From Roseiflexus castenholzii DSM 13941 (GTDB lineage Bacteria > Chloroflexota > Chloroflexia > Chloroflexales > Roseiflexaceae), in the NCBI RefSeq assembly GCF_000017805.1, contig NC_009767.1:5659299-5723298 (forward strand): a stretch of DNA of 64,000 bases, given 5' to 3'. Position 1 is the first letter of the stretch. Every line of letters starts with the position of its first letter. Position numbers and translations under genes: made by a program. The notes under the pieces were generated by a model that saw nothing but the letters and a program-made list of their open reading frames with translations, was not told the origin of the DNA and made no database searches. This document shows, one piece after another, positions 43,281 through 52,339 of the stretch.

Positions 43281-44306
43281 TTACAATTCAGAGAAAACGA
43301 TACGTGGCGCCTTATTCCGTCCATGCTCGACATCGTCGAACGCTTCGTTCACCTGATCGAGCGCGCGGGTCTCATAGAGCACGCGCGTCTTCCCGGCAGC
43401 ATGGAGCGCAAACGTCTCCGCCAGGTCGGCACGGGTGCCGACAATCGAGCCAATCACGTGAATGCCTTTGAGCACGGTCTCAAAAATGGGCAACTGAATG
43501 TAATTGTCGGCGGGAAGGGCAACAAACACCAGTCGTCCGCCCCGACTCAATGAATGATACGCCTGCTCAAACGCCTTCGGTGAGACTGCTACGCAGATCG
43601 CGGCGTCGGCGCCGCCCCATTTCTTCAGTTCTTCCACCGGATCCTGGGTTTTGGCGTTGATCGTAATATCGGCGCCGAGTTCCCGCGCAGTCTGCAACCG
43701 CTCATCGAGCAGGTCGATCGCTGCGACCGTCGCTCCGGCGATCTTCGCGTACTGCAACGCCAGATGTCCCAATCCCCCGACGCCAAAAACGGCGACCAAC
43801 TCCGAAGGGCGCGCCCCGGAGACTTTGACCGCCTTGTAGGTCGTGACGCCGGCACAAGTGAGCGGCGCAGCATCGAGCGGCGACACGCCCTGAGGAACGA
43901 TGCCCACGTATTTTGCGAAGGCTTTGGCATACTGAGCATACGCACCATCAAGAAAGTAGCCGGTGTTGAGTTGACGTTCGCAGAGCGTCTCCCAACCAGA
44001 CGCACAGTATTTACAATCGCCGCACGCATATCCCAGCCAGGGGATCGCGACGCGGTCACCTTCCTTCACATTTGTCACGCCTGGTCCGACGCTTTCGACA
44101 ATGCCTACGCCTTCATGACCAGGGATAAATGGCAGTTTTGGTTTCACCGGCCAGTCGCCATGCGCAGCGTGAATGTCGGTGTGGCACAAACCAGACGCTT
44201 CGATTTTGACCACAATCTCACCGAATCCCGGCTCCGGCTTGGGCAATTCCTCGATGCGCAACGGTTGCTGGAAGTCGTGGACAACAGCGGCCTTCATCGT
44301 CGTCAT
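43281..44306 (-). CDS. adhP: Zinc-dependent alcohol dehydrogenase, AdhP type
   Basis: This NAD(P)-dependent medium-chain dehydrogenase has 341 residues and interconverts alcohols and aldehydes. Catalytic zinc ligands lie in SGLCHTDIHAAHGDWP and PGHEGVGIV. The structural zinc knuckle is CGDCKYCASGWETLC near residue 92. The Rossmann nucleotide motif is VFGVGGLGHLALQYAK near residue 170. The ATG at 44306 follows GAGGAGGAA on the minus strand. A near-perfect inverted repeat at 44362-44378 lies 56-72 bases upstream and may be an operator. No partner gene is adjacent. Confidence 0.93.
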   Translation of the reverse strand: MTTMKAAVVHDFQQPLRIEELPKPEPGFGEIVVKIEASGLCHTDIHAAHGDWPVKPKLPFIPGHEGVGIVESVGPGVTNVKEGDRVAIPWLGYACGDCKYCASGWETLCERQLNTGYFLDGAYAQYAKAFAKYVGIVPQGVSPLDAAPLTCAGVTTYKAVKVSGARPSELVAVFGVGGLGHLALQYAKIAGATVAAIDLLDERLQTARELGADITINAKTQDPVEELKKWGGADAAICVAVSPKAFEQAYHSLSRGGRLVFVALPADNYIQLPIFETVLKGIHVIGSIVGTRADLAETFALHAAGKTRVLYETRALDQVNEAFDDVEHGRNKAPRIVFSEL

Positions 44307-44361
44307 TGGCTTTCCTCCTCGATCTTGCATGCACTTAATAATGACGATCCACGGCTGTTCT

Positions 44362-44378
44362 CGGACATACAATGTCCG
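44362..44378. promoter_or_regulatory. Palindrome upstream of adhP, possible operator
   Basis: CGGACAT-ACA-ATGTCCG, a perfect 7-base inverted repeat with a 3-base spacer. It lies in the 757-base gap (44307-45063) between the divergent adhP and ccmA genes. Apart from a GCAAGCC-TAT-GGCTTGC hairpin at 44888-44904, nothing else was recognised in that gap. Confidence 0.5.
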
Positions 44379-45063
44379 ATTTCGCCCTCATAATTGATAA
44401 AACTACATAATTGCCCATTTCAAGAAGATGTAACACCACAACAGGACTGAAACTGACCTGATACCAACATGACGCCTCTTTGGTTTCTTTTCAAACGCTA
44501 AAGAACAGAGAAGTTAAAAACTGAGGAACGATCCCTTTCAACCTCCATCCAGGCGCGAAGCGCAGGTAAACTGATGATAGGGACGCAAGAACCCTATCGG
44601 CACACAGATGCCTTCTCAGTCAATCTTCGTCTGGTGGTGCTGAAGCGAGAACTCGGAGATAGATTGATCACCAGAAGTTGCAAGGGAACTATAGCATATG
44701 GTCAAAAAAGAGTCAAGAGTTTTAATCCATCGCAAGGACCCTTTGTGTATGATTGAGGCTCAAAATCGCACGTTCTCGCCAATTCCGATGCATTGCGTTA
44801 TACCTGATCGCCGGGATGTCTCGCGTGGGCGCCATCGCGCGAGATGCGGCAAGCGAGATGTGATGAACGCCCATGCGGCGATTGTTCGCAAGCCTATGGC
44901 TTGCATTGCGCGACAACCACAGCATTGCCCTTGAAAGGCGCCACCCTGGGAAAGAACGGAATCGTGGCGCAGAACAGAGGCGCGAAACCCGGACCCTATT
45001 TGCCGGAACACCCCTTTCGCGGTACCATACCCCACAACCGCTGGCCGACGTGAAAGAGCAAGG

Positions 45064-45690
45064 ATGAGCGACACTCTGCAATTGACAGTAGATGACCTTT
45101 CAATCGAGTATGGCGCGCGGCGAGTACTGGCGGGCGTGTCGTTCGAGTTGCGCACCGGTGAGACCCTCGTCGTCGCCGGCGCAAATGGGAGCGGCAAAAG
45201 TTCGCTCCTGCGCGTGATCTGCGGGTTGCAGCGCCCGGCGCGCGGGACGGTGACGATCCGAATGGACGACGCCGTCTTTCGCCCGGCGGAGGCGCTGCAC
45301 CTTCTTGGTTGGGTTGCGCCCGATCTGCACCTCTACCGTGAGTTGACCGCGCTGGAGAACCTGGCATTTTTCGCCGCCGTGCGCGGCATTCGTTGCACCC
45401 GCGCCGAGCTGGAAGCGTTTCTCGATGAAGTCGGATTGAGCGGACGCGGCGATGATCTGCTGGCGGCGTATTCGTCGGGCATGACGCAGCGACTGCGCTA
45501 TGCCTATGCGCTGCTGCACCGTCCGCGTCTCCTGGCGCTCGATGAGCCAACGGTCACCTTCGATGCGCGCGGCGTGGCGCTGGTTGAGCAGGTGATCGCC
45601 CGGCAGCGCAAACGCGGTATAACGGTCATCGCCACCAACGACCCACGCGAAGAGCGGTTTGGCGATTATATCTTGCGGTTGGGGCAATAG
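45064..45690 (+). CDS. ccmA: Cytochrome c maturation ABC ATPase CcmA
   Basis: The 208-residue ATPase works with CcmB and CcmC to release heme-loaded CcmE. Walker A is GANGSGKSS near residue 38, the signature is YSSGMTQRLRYAYAL near 138 (LSSG-like, as usual for CcmA) and Walker B is LLALDEPTVTFD near 158. The motif HLLGWVAPDLHLYRELTALENL is also characteristic. It is the first gene of the ccm operon; I did not find a clear promoter upstream. Confidence 0.9.
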   Translation: MSDTLQLTVDDLSIEYGARRVLAGVSFELRTGETLVVAGANGSGKSSLLRVICGLQRPARGTVTIRMDDAVFRPAEALHLLGWVAPDLHLYRELTALENLAFFAAVRGIRCTRAELEAFLDEVGLSGRGDDLLAAYSSGMTQRLRYAYALLHRPRLLALDEPTVTFDARGVALVEQVIARQRKRGITVIATNDPREERFGDYILRLGQ

Positions 45691-45751
45691 CGCCTCCGAT
45701 GGGTGACATTCCGGGAAACCGGGAGTCGGGGCGCCATCACGAGACAAGGCG

Positions 45752-46498
45752 ATGGATCCGCATCTTTCATCCCAGGGCGCGGTTGAGCCTGCCGCCGCTA
45801 CAGCGCCGCCAGAAGCGCCACTGCTGACGGCGGCGTGGGCAGTCTTTCGCAAAGACGTGCGCAGCGAACTGCGGACGCGCTATGCGCTCAATGCCGTTCT
45901 GCTGTTTGCTGTCAGCACGGTCGTGGCAATGAGTCTGGGCATGGGACCGCTGACCATCTCGCGCAACGCCGACTTACCAATGATTCACGCCGCTCTGCTG
46001 TGGGTCGCCATTCTGTTTGCGGCATTCACCGGTCTGGCGCGCGCATTCGTGCAGGAGGAAGAGGCGCGCACCGCCGCTGCGTTACGCCTCTCTGCCCGCC
46101 CAACCGCCGTCTTCCTCGGTAAACTGCTCTTCAACCTGGCATTGCTGCTGCTGCTCGTCGTGGTGACGACCGTATTGTTCATCATTATGCTGCGGGTGCA
46201 GGTCGGCAACCCGGGGTTGCTGGCGGCATTGCTGCTGGCCGGCAGCCTGGGGTTGGTGGCGGCCACCACCCTGATCGCGGCAATCATTGCGCGCGCAAGC
46301 GTGAAGGGGGCGCTGTTTGCCGTACTGTCGTTCCCGTTGCTGGCGCCGCTGCTGGTGGTCGCCATCCAGGGGAGCGCGAATGCGCTGGCGGGACGCGGAT
46401 GGGAGAGCGGCATTGGCGCCTTGCAGGTGCTGGCGGGGTATACAATTGCTCTCTTTACTGCTTCACTTTTCCTGTTCAACAGCGTATGGGAACCGTAA
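45752..46498 (+). CDS. ccmB: Cytochrome c maturation membrane protein CcmB
   Basis: The 248-residue protein has a cytoplasmic N-terminal extension, KDVRSELRTRYALNAVLLFA, and six hydrophobic helices. It pairs with CcmA to form the ABC module that acts on CcmC-CcmE. FTGLARAFVQEEEARTAAAL and GKLLFNLALLLLL correspond to conserved CcmB segments. It lies 61 bases after ccmA and 78 bases before ccmC. Confidence 0.9.
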   Translation: MDPHLSSQGAVEPAAATAPPEAPLLTAAWAVFRKDVRSELRTRYALNAVLLFAVSTVVAMSLGMGPLTISRNADLPMIHAALLWVAILFAAFTGLARAFVQEEEARTAAALRLSARPTAVFLGKLLFNLALLLLLVVVTTVLFIIMLRVQVGNPGLLAALLLAGSLGLVAATTLIAAIIARASVKGALFAVLSFPLLAPLLVVAIQGSANALAGRGWESGIGALQVLAGYTIALFTASLFLFNSVWEP

Positions 46499-46576
46499 AA
46501 ACATTTGATTTACCTCGGCACATGTAGTATCATTTCAGCAATCAGCATCCGCGCGATGCCTAGAAAGAGCCGCTCC

Positions 46577-47563
46577 ATGAGTGACAGGCTTCGCCTCGAT
46601 CAGGCTGCCAGGATCCTCCTTGGCGCCTGGATGGCCGGGATCATCATTGCGATGTTCCTGGTCGTGCCGCAGTACGTCGGTCTCGGTGACGCCGGGCGCA
46701 TTATCATTCTCCACGTTCCCACTGCCTGGGTAACCACTGTTGCCTTCGCGGTTTCTGCGGTGTACAGCATCCGGTATCTCTGGAAGCGCCGCGCAGCGGA
46801 CGATGCGGGTGCGGTGGCGGCGGCTGAAGCCGGGTTCCTGTTCTGCGCGCTGGCAACCGTTTCGGGCATGTGGTTCGCCAATATCGTCTGGGGCACGCCA
46901 TGGAACTGGGACCCGCGCGAAACGACCATTCTCATCCTGTTGCTGATCTATGCCGCCTACTTTGCGCTGCGTTCTGCGCTCGATGATGTCGAACGACGGC
47001 GGCGGCTTTCAGCCGTGTACAATCTGTTCGCTGCGGTGACTATGCCGTTTCTCCTGTTTGTTGCGCCGCGTATGGCGCAAAGCACGTTGCACCCGAATTG
47101 TGCGTTCATCCAGGGGAGCCATTGCGATGGCATCTGGCTGGAATTGAACGGAACGCGCATTGGTCAACTCGGCGATGTGGTGCTGGCGCTCCAGGGGATC
47201 GAACAGCGCGGCGATCTCGTCGTGGCGCAGGTGGAAGTGCGCATGCCCGGCTTGCGCGAGGTTGCGCTGCTCGAGCCGTCGTTTGAACTGGCGAGCGGCA
47301 AGCCAGCGGATCGCCCTGAGTTCCCCGGCCAGCAGTTCCTCCTGGCGGTCGAAGGCGTCGATCTGGCGAATGGACGGGCGCTGCTCAATATGGAAGCGCC
47401 GGGCAGCGGGCTGCTGAGCAATAGCCGTACCTTCTGGACGTTCATGGCGGCGAATATCGGGTTCCTGGGATTGTTTATCTGGCTGTATCGACTCCGCGCC
47501 GACGTGCTGCTGTTGCAGGAGCGCCTGGCGCGACGGGAGGTGGCGTATGAACTTCCTGCTTGA
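46577..47563 (+). CDS. ccmC: Heme-handling protein CcmC with an inserted periplasmic domain
   Basis: CcmC attaches heme to CcmE. Six helices flank the WWD motif VWGTPWNWDPRET (residues 104-116). The first heme-ligand His is likely in IILHVPTAW (residue 46) and the second in STLHPNC (residue 172). Immediately after the latter lies an insertion of about 115 residues (173-290) with two close cysteines (HPNCAFIQGSHC) and beta-rich sequence; standard CcmC is only about 240 residues against 328 here. ATG 46577 was preferred to 46505 and 46556. It overlaps the ccmD-like gene by 17 bases. Confidence 0.88.
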   Translation: MSDRLRLDQAARILLGAWMAGIIIAMFLVVPQYVGLGDAGRIIILHVPTAWVTTVAFAVSAVYSIRYLWKRRAADDAGAVAAAEAGFLFCALATVSGMWFANIVWGTPWNWDPRETTILILLLIYAAYFALRSALDDVERRRRLSAVYNLFAAVTMPFLLFVAPRMAQSTLHPNCAFIQGSHCDGIWLELNGTRIGQLGDVVLALQGIEQRGDLVVAQVEVRMPGLREVALLEPSFELASGKPADRPEFPGQQFLLAVEGVDLANGRALLNMEAPGSGLLSNSRTFWTFMAANIGFLGLFIWLYRLRADVLLLQERLARREVAYELPA

Positions 47564-47777
47564 GCCGGCGATTGCGATCTACACAGCGCTGGCAGTGGCG
47601 CTGACGGTCTGGATCGGCATTTTCATCTTCCTATGGCGGATCGATAGCGCCACTCGCGAATTGCGCCGCCGTCTCGACGAGGAGACGCCAACCGAGCCGC
47701 CGGCTGCGCCGCGTGCGACCCTCGAAACGCGCAACGGGCACGCACGCGAGACCGTGTCGATGACCGATGAGAAATGA
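47547..47777 (+). CDS. ccmD: CcmD-like small membrane protein
   Basis: The 76-residue protein has one transmembrane helix (residues about 9-30, IYTALAVALTVWIGIFIFLW) followed by a charged region RIDSATRELRRRLDEE. This is the CcmD layout, in which the protein stabilises the CcmC-CcmE complex. The hydrophilic tail is longer than in typical CcmD. It is identified mainly by position between ccmC and ccmE. Confidence 0.7.
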   Translation: MNFLLEPAIAIYTALAVALTVWIGIFIFLWRIDSATRELRRRLDEETPTEPPAAPRATLETRNGHARETVSMTDEK

Positions 47778-47801
47778 TTTTTGACGATCAGGAGACGATG
47801 T

Positions 47802-48224
47802 ATGGCTACTTTCTCCCCTCCTGTGCGCCGCGCTGTCGCCGTCAAGCCGCTGCATCTGCTCGGTGCGGCGGTTATTGCGCTGGCAATAGCGCTGGGCTAC
47901 TACGGACTCACGGCGTCGTATCGACCATACACAGTCAGTATCGACGAAGCAACGCAGAGTGGGCGCAGTGTGCAACTCGCTGGATACCTCGGTGATATGG
48001 GCAGGTACGATGCTGATGGCAACTTTGTCTTTATGTTGCAGGATAGCACGGGCAAGATGATCCCGGTGGTCTACGCCAAACCCAAGCCATCGAACTTCGA
48101 GCAGGCTGTCAGCATCGTGGCAATTGGGCACTACGACACGGCGCGCGGGGTTTTCCTCGCCGATGATCTGCTCGTCAAGTGCCCATCGAAGTATCAGGAA
48201 ATGCAATCGGCTGCACGGTCATAG
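47802..48224 (+). CDS. ccmE: Heme chaperone CcmE, Cys (CxxxY) variant
   Basis: CcmE carries heme from CcmC to CcmF. The 140-residue protein has an N-terminal anchor (residues 17-35) and an OB-fold domain (VQLAGYLGDMGRYDADGNFVF, PVVYAKPKPSNFE). At the heme-attachment site, where the standard family has His in KHDxxY, this protein has LVKCPSKYQ: Cys127 with Tyr131, the CxxxY form known from some Desulfovibrio and archaeal Ccm systems that lack CcmH. ATG 47802 follows AGGAG at 47790-47794, so it was preferred to an ATG at 47781. Confidence 0.92.
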   Translation: MATFSPPVRRAVAVKPLHLLGAAVIALAIALGYYGLTASYRPYTVSIDEATQSGRSVQLAGYLGDMGRYDADGNFVFMLQDSTGKMIPVVYAKPKPSNFEQAVSIVAIGHYDTARGVFLADDLLVKCPSKYQEMQSAARS

Positions 48225-48369
48225 CCTTGCTGAATGATTGACGGTCCGGCGTTGTTGCGAGCGCGACAGCGCGATATTCCTGCCTGACAGAATCGGCGCT
48301 GCGCTCCTCACCACGATGGCGGCGCATGCTTGTTGGGATAAGCGCCGACCGCTAGAATTCGAGGGTGGC

Positions 48370-50733
48370 ATGTATCTGCTTGGAACAACACTGATCATCG
48401 CCGGTCTGGCATCCGCCCTACTGGCGACTGCCGGGTATGCGCTGGCGCCGCGCGGCAATCTGGCTGCGCTGACTTTCGGACGGGTCGGCGTGCGCATGAC
48501 GCTGGTTGCGGTGCTGGCGGTCGTGGCGCTGCTGAACTATCTGTTCGTCGCGCAGCGGTATGATATTGAGTATGTCTATAATTACACCGATCGCGCGCTC
48601 GATCCCGCCTTTCGGGTTGCGGCGGTGTGGGCCGGGCAGCCGGGATCGTTCGTGATCTGGGCGCTCTGGGGCGTGATCGCGGCGCAGTTTCTGGTGCGCC
48701 GCACGCGCCACTCCGAGCCGTATGTCCTCACCGTGTTCATGGCGATTCAGGCGGCGCTTCTCTTCTATATGCTGATCCGTAACCCGTTCGTGCCCTTTAT
48801 GCAGAATGGCGTGGCGGTGACGCCGCCGGACGGCAAGGGACTCAACCCGACGCTCCAGAATATGTGGATGCTCATCCACCCGCCGGTGCTGTTCGTCGGC
48901 TTTGCGTTGATGGCGGCGCCGTTCGCATTTGCGATGGGAGGATTGTGGCGCCGCGATTACGACGGTTGGGTCCACGACGCGCTGCCCTGGACGCTGGCGG
49001 GCTGGGTGTTCCTCGGTCTGGCGCTGCTGCTTGGCGGCTACTGGGCGTATGAGACGCTGGGTTGGGGCGGCTATTGGGGATGGGACCCGGTTGAGAATTC
49101 GTCGCTGGTTCCCTGGTTGACTTCCACGGCATTGCTCCACGCGATGCTTGTGCAGCGCACCGGTCATGGCTTACGACGCACCACGTTCGCTCTGGCAATC
49201 GCCACCTATATTTTCGTCTTCTACTCGACGTTCCTGACCCGCAGCGGCGTGCTGTCGTCGTTCTCGGTGCATTCGTTCGTTGAGGAGGGGCTGAAAACGG
49301 TTCTCTTCGCGTCGCTGGCGATCCTTGCGATTGGCGGCTTCGGCGTCCTGGCGTGGCGCTGGCGCGATATTCCCGGCAAGCCGCTCTCCGATAAATTGCT
49401 CTCGCGTGATAGTTTCTTCGTCCTGGGGATCATTGCGTTGCTGGTGATTGCAGCGGTTGTCGGGCTAGGCACGTCGATGCCGCTGATCTCGGCCATCCCC
49501 GGCGTTGGGCATCAGTTGCAGTCGATCTTCGCCGGTTCGTTCAGGATTGACGATGGAACGACGTTCAACCCCAACGCGCAGCCGTTCGCCGATGGGCGCT
49601 TCGGTCTGGTGGGGGATTTCTATAGCACGACCGTGCCGCCGCTGGGGCTGATCCTGGTTATTCTCCTGATCGTCGGTCCGTTGCTCGGCTGGCGCGACAC
49701 GAATAAGCGCTCGCTCCTCCGCGCGCTGCGCTTCCCGGCGCTCTTCGCCGTTCTTGTTGCGTGTGTCGGGTTGGTGCTCGGCGCGCGTGATCCGTTGCCG
49801 CTCGCGTATGTAACGTTGTGCGCGTTCGCGCTTGGCACGAATGTCCTGATGATCGTCCGCACGCTGCGGAGCGGCTGGCTGCGCATCGGCGGCTACCTGG
49901 CGCACGTCGGTTTGATGGTCTTCCTGGTTGGCGCAGTCGCTTCGACCCTGTACGCCACGGAAGAGGTGCGCCTGCTCGTGCCGGAAGGGGAAAGTGTCAG
50001 CGCCTTCGGGTATTCGGTGACGTTCAATGGCTGGCGGCAGACGCCGGAAGGGCGCGGTATTCTTGATCTGACCGTAACCCATGGGAACGAAACGTTCCGT
50101 GCCACACCACAACTCTATTTCAATCAGACGATGGGCGCCACGATGGCGACCCCTTCAATCCGCAGCGAACTGTTCCGCGATGTCTATATTTCGCCGTCGG
50201 AGTATCAACCGCCGTATGACCGCAATATGGCCGATATGAGCGTTGGCGAGTCGGGAACGGTCGGACCGTATGAGTTCACCTTCCTGGCGTTCGATGTGCC
50301 GGATGCGCATACCACCGGCAGCGCCGATGTGGGGGCGAAACTGCGCGTCACTTACGAAGGGCAGTCGGTGGAACTGACGCCAAAGGTGCGCCTGGTGACC
50401 AGCCCATCGGATCCGGTTGGCAATATTGTCGACCTGCCAGCCGAACTGCCCGGCGGCCACCAGGCGACGCTGGCAGCGTTCGATCCGGTGCAGCGGCGGG
50501 TGCTGATCCGCGTCGAAGGATTGAACCTGCCGGTTGATCCTGCGAAAGCCGTGATCACGCTCAGCCTGAAGCCAGGGGTGATGCTGGTGTGGTTGGGGGT
50601 CATCATTGGCGTCACCGGTGGACTGATTGCGGTGGTGCGACGCACACTCGAAGGACGTGGCGCGCTCGAAGGGCGGCGGGTGCGCCTGCCGCGCGGGTTT
50701 GGCGAACTGGCGCGCTTTGTAAGTTCGCGCTGA
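48370..50733 (+). CDS. ccmF: Cytochrome c heme lyase subunit CcmF
   Basis: CcmF joins heme from CcmE to apocytochrome cysteines. The 787-residue protein has about fourteen helices and the WWD domain WGGYWGWDPVENSSLVPW near residue 235. Conserved NPTLQNMWMLIHPPVLFVG and FYSTFLTRSGVLSSFSVHSF flank it with heme-ligand histidines. The C-terminal periplasmic domain (residues 520-730) is beta-rich. ATG 48370 follows GAGGGTGG and begins with a helix; the frame extends to 48238 through non-homologous sequence. The next gene begins one base after its stop. Confidence 0.93.
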   Translation: MYLLGTTLIIAGLASALLATAGYALAPRGNLAALTFGRVGVRMTLVAVLAVVALLNYLFVAQRYDIEYVYNYTDRALDPAFRVAAVWAGQPGSFVIWALWGVIAAQFLVRRTRHSEPYVLTVFMAIQAALLFYMLIRNPFVPFMQNGVAVTPPDGKGLNPTLQNMWMLIHPPVLFVGFALMAAPFAFAMGGLWRRDYDGWVHDALPWTLAGWVFLGLALLLGGYWAYETLGWGGYWGWDPVENSSLVPWLTSTALLHAMLVQRTGHGLRRTTFALAIATYIFVFYSTFLTRSGVLSSFSVHSFVEEGLKTVLFASLAILAIGGFGVLAWRWRDIPGKPLSDKLLSRDSFFVLGIIALLVIAAVVGLGTSMPLISAIPGVGHQLQSIFAGSFRIDDGTTFNPNAQPFADGRFGLVGDFYSTTVPPLGLILVILLIVGPLLGWRDTNKRSLLRALRFPALFAVLVACVGLVLGARDPLPLAYVTLCAFALGTNVLMIVRTLRSGWLRIGGYLAHVGLMVFLVGAVASTLYATEEVRLLVPEGESVSAFGYSVTFNGWRQTPEGRGILDLTVTHGNETFRATPQLYFNQTMGATMATPSIRSELFRDVYISPSEYQPPYDRNMADMSVGESGTVGPYEFTFLAFDVPDAHTTGSADVGAKLRVTYEGQSVELTPKVRLVTSPSDPVGNIVDLPAELPGGHQATLAAFDPVQRRVLIRVEGLNLPVDPAKAVITLSLKPGVMLVWLGVIIGVTGGLIAVVRRTLEGRGALEGRRVRLPRGFGELARFVSSR

Positions 50734-50734
50734 T

Positions 50735-51700
50735 ATGGCAACGCAGGATTTCTACGACATCTTGCAGGTTGCGCCCGACGCTGATGAAGAGGCGATTTGC
50801 GCCGCTTATCAGCGTCTGCGCGAACAGTATGATCCGCAAAAGTTGAACGGCGCCGCTGCGGAACTGGTCGAACTAGCGCAGCAGCGCCTGTCACGCATCG
50901 ACGAGGCATACGCGACGCTCTCTGATGCGCAGCGCCGCGCACAGTACGATGCGCAGCGTCAGGCGTCTCTCCAGGACGTGCCCGATTACCGTCCGCTTCC
51001 CCCAGCACAGCACGCAGAACGCCCCCGTGATTTCAACCCCCGTCCGACCATCAACCAGCCAGCGGCGGCGGCAATTGCGGGTCCGGCAGCAGCGGTGATT
51101 GCGGTGCTGGCGATTGCGCTGGTATCGATCATTGGCGGATTAATCTTGACCGGTGGCGGAAGTGTGCCGCAAGCGGTCCCTACTCCCACAACTTCGCCGA
51201 TGGACGCGCTGGAGACCATGATCGCCCGCGCCCGTCAGATTGCTGAACAGAACGAGAACGATGCGCAGGCGTGGTTGGACTATGCCAACCTCCTCTACGA
51301 CAGTGTCCAGATTGTGCGCGAACAGGCGCCCAATAGCGTGCTGTATCAGCAACGCCTGCCGCGCTGGCTCGAAGCGGCAAAGGCTTATGAGCGCGTCCTC
51401 GAACTCGATCCGACCAACGCAGTCGCGCGCGGCGACCTCGGCGCCTCCCGCTGTTTCTATGGCGCCGGCGTGGGGGATCAGACGTTTGTGGTGGAGGGAT
51501 TGAAGGACCTGGAGACGGCCACCGCAGCACGCCCCGAAGATACGCGCCTGCTGCTCAATCTTGGCTCGTGCCTGGCATCGGCCCAACCGCCGCGCACCGA
51601 CGAAGCCATCGAGGTCTGGCAGCGCATTATCTCAATTGCGCCAACCGGATCGCCCGTCGCCAACGAAGCGCAGCGTCTGATCGATCAGGTGCGCAGGTAG
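50735..51700 (+). CDS. Membrane protein with degenerate J-domain and TPR domain
   Basis: The 321-residue protein has a J-like domain at residues 1-70 (DFYDILQVAPDADEEA, then RIDEAYATLSDAQRRAQYD), one transmembrane helix near 110-132 and a C-terminal TPR region (YANLLYDSVQIVRE, AKAYERVLELDPTNA). The HPD motif that activates Hsp70 is missing: YDPQK (residues 32-36) stands for YHPDK. Starting one base after ccmF and carrying a periplasm-facing TPR, it resembles the position and layout of CcmI/CcmH partner proteins that bind apocytochrome. That role is an inference. Confidence 0.8.
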   Translation: MATQDFYDILQVAPDADEEAICAAYQRLREQYDPQKLNGAAAELVELAQQRLSRIDEAYATLSDAQRRAQYDAQRQASLQDVPDYRPLPPAQHAERPRDFNPRPTINQPAAAAIAGPAAAVIAVLAIALVSIIGGLILTGGGSVPQAVPTPTTSPMDALETMIARARQIAEQNENDAQAWLDYANLLYDSVQIVREQAPNSVLYQQRLPRWLEAAKAYERVLELDPTNAVARGDLGASRCFYGAGVGDQTFVVEGLKDLETATAARPEDTRLLLNLGSCLASAQPPRTDEAIEVWQRIISIAPTGSPVANEAQRLIDQVRR

Positions 51701-51775
51701 AGTTGGTTTTCACAACTCTCGGACCGCGCTGTCGGTCGTTGGCTGAGCCTTGTTGAAGCTGAGCGTCACGAAATG

Positions 51776-51925
51776 ATACCAATGACGACTGAAGATGCCG
51801 CATACTTGTCATTCCGAGCCCTTCGCTTCGCTCAGGGTAAACGCAGCGAGGAATCTGAGCAGGTCGCGCGCGAACCCTCGCGCTGCTCGGGGTGACCATG
51901 CCGGATGGTCACAGGTAATTGGTAT
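51776..51925 (+). repeat. Hairpin repeat family 1, copy at the vapC 3' end
   Basis: A 150-base unit from ATACCAAT (51776-51783) to ATTGGTAT (51918-51925). It carries the CCTTCGCTTCGCTCAGGG insert seen in some copies. It overlaps the last 39 codons and stop of vapC. Confidence 0.88.
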
Positions 51926-52339
51926 GAGATGGACGCCACAGCGTTTTGCTGCGCGTTGCAGCGCTGTGTCGAGCGTTGCCGGCGGCAACCCATTGCGCAT
52001 CGCCAGCTCCAGGTACGCGGCATCGTAGGTGGACCGCCCCTGTTCACGCGCGAGCGCGACACCATTGCTCAGCATTCGAGGCGCTGCGAGCGCTTCTATT
52101 TCAATCGGCAACACCCGAATCAACCATAGAAAGCGATTGCTTTCCGCCTGGCTCAACCTTCCACGTCGTTCAGCGCCGAGCAAGGCGCTTCCGATCTCCA
52201 GAGACCAGATCGCAGGAACCAGCGCTGAGGTTTGCGCCAACCGATCCAGTGCCACATCAGCCAGATCGCTGCTCTCGTCCTCAAAACACCAGGCAAGCGT
52301 GATAGATGCATCAAGGACAAACCGCTGATCGACGCTCAT
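51809..52339 (-). CDS. vapC: VapC-type PIN-domain toxin with repeat-derived C-terminus
   Basis: The 176-residue protein is a PIN ribonuclease, the toxin of a VapBC pair. Acidic residues are at FVLDASITLAW, IWSLEIGSAL, STYDAAYLELAM and TLDTALQRAAKR, the full PIN set. The native domain ends near GVHLIPI (about 138 residues, normal for VapC). The final 38 or so residues are encoded by the family 1 hairpin repeat. The start overlaps the antitoxin stop by 4 bases (ATGA). The catalytic core looks intact, so activity is possible. Confidence 0.88.
   Translation of the reverse strand: MSVDQRFVLDASITLAWCFEDESSDLADVALDRLAQTSALVPAIWSLEIGSALLGAERRGRLSQAESNRFLWLIRVLPIEIEALAAPRMLSNGVALAREQGRSTYDAAYLELAMRNGLPPATLDTALQRAAKRCGVHLIPITCDHPAWSPRAARGFARDLLRFLAAFTLSEAKGSE

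Noticed and set aside
44574..44756. Small frame of 60 codons upstream of ccmA
   Set aside because: There is no ribosome site, domain or conserved-looking feature; coding cannot be supported.
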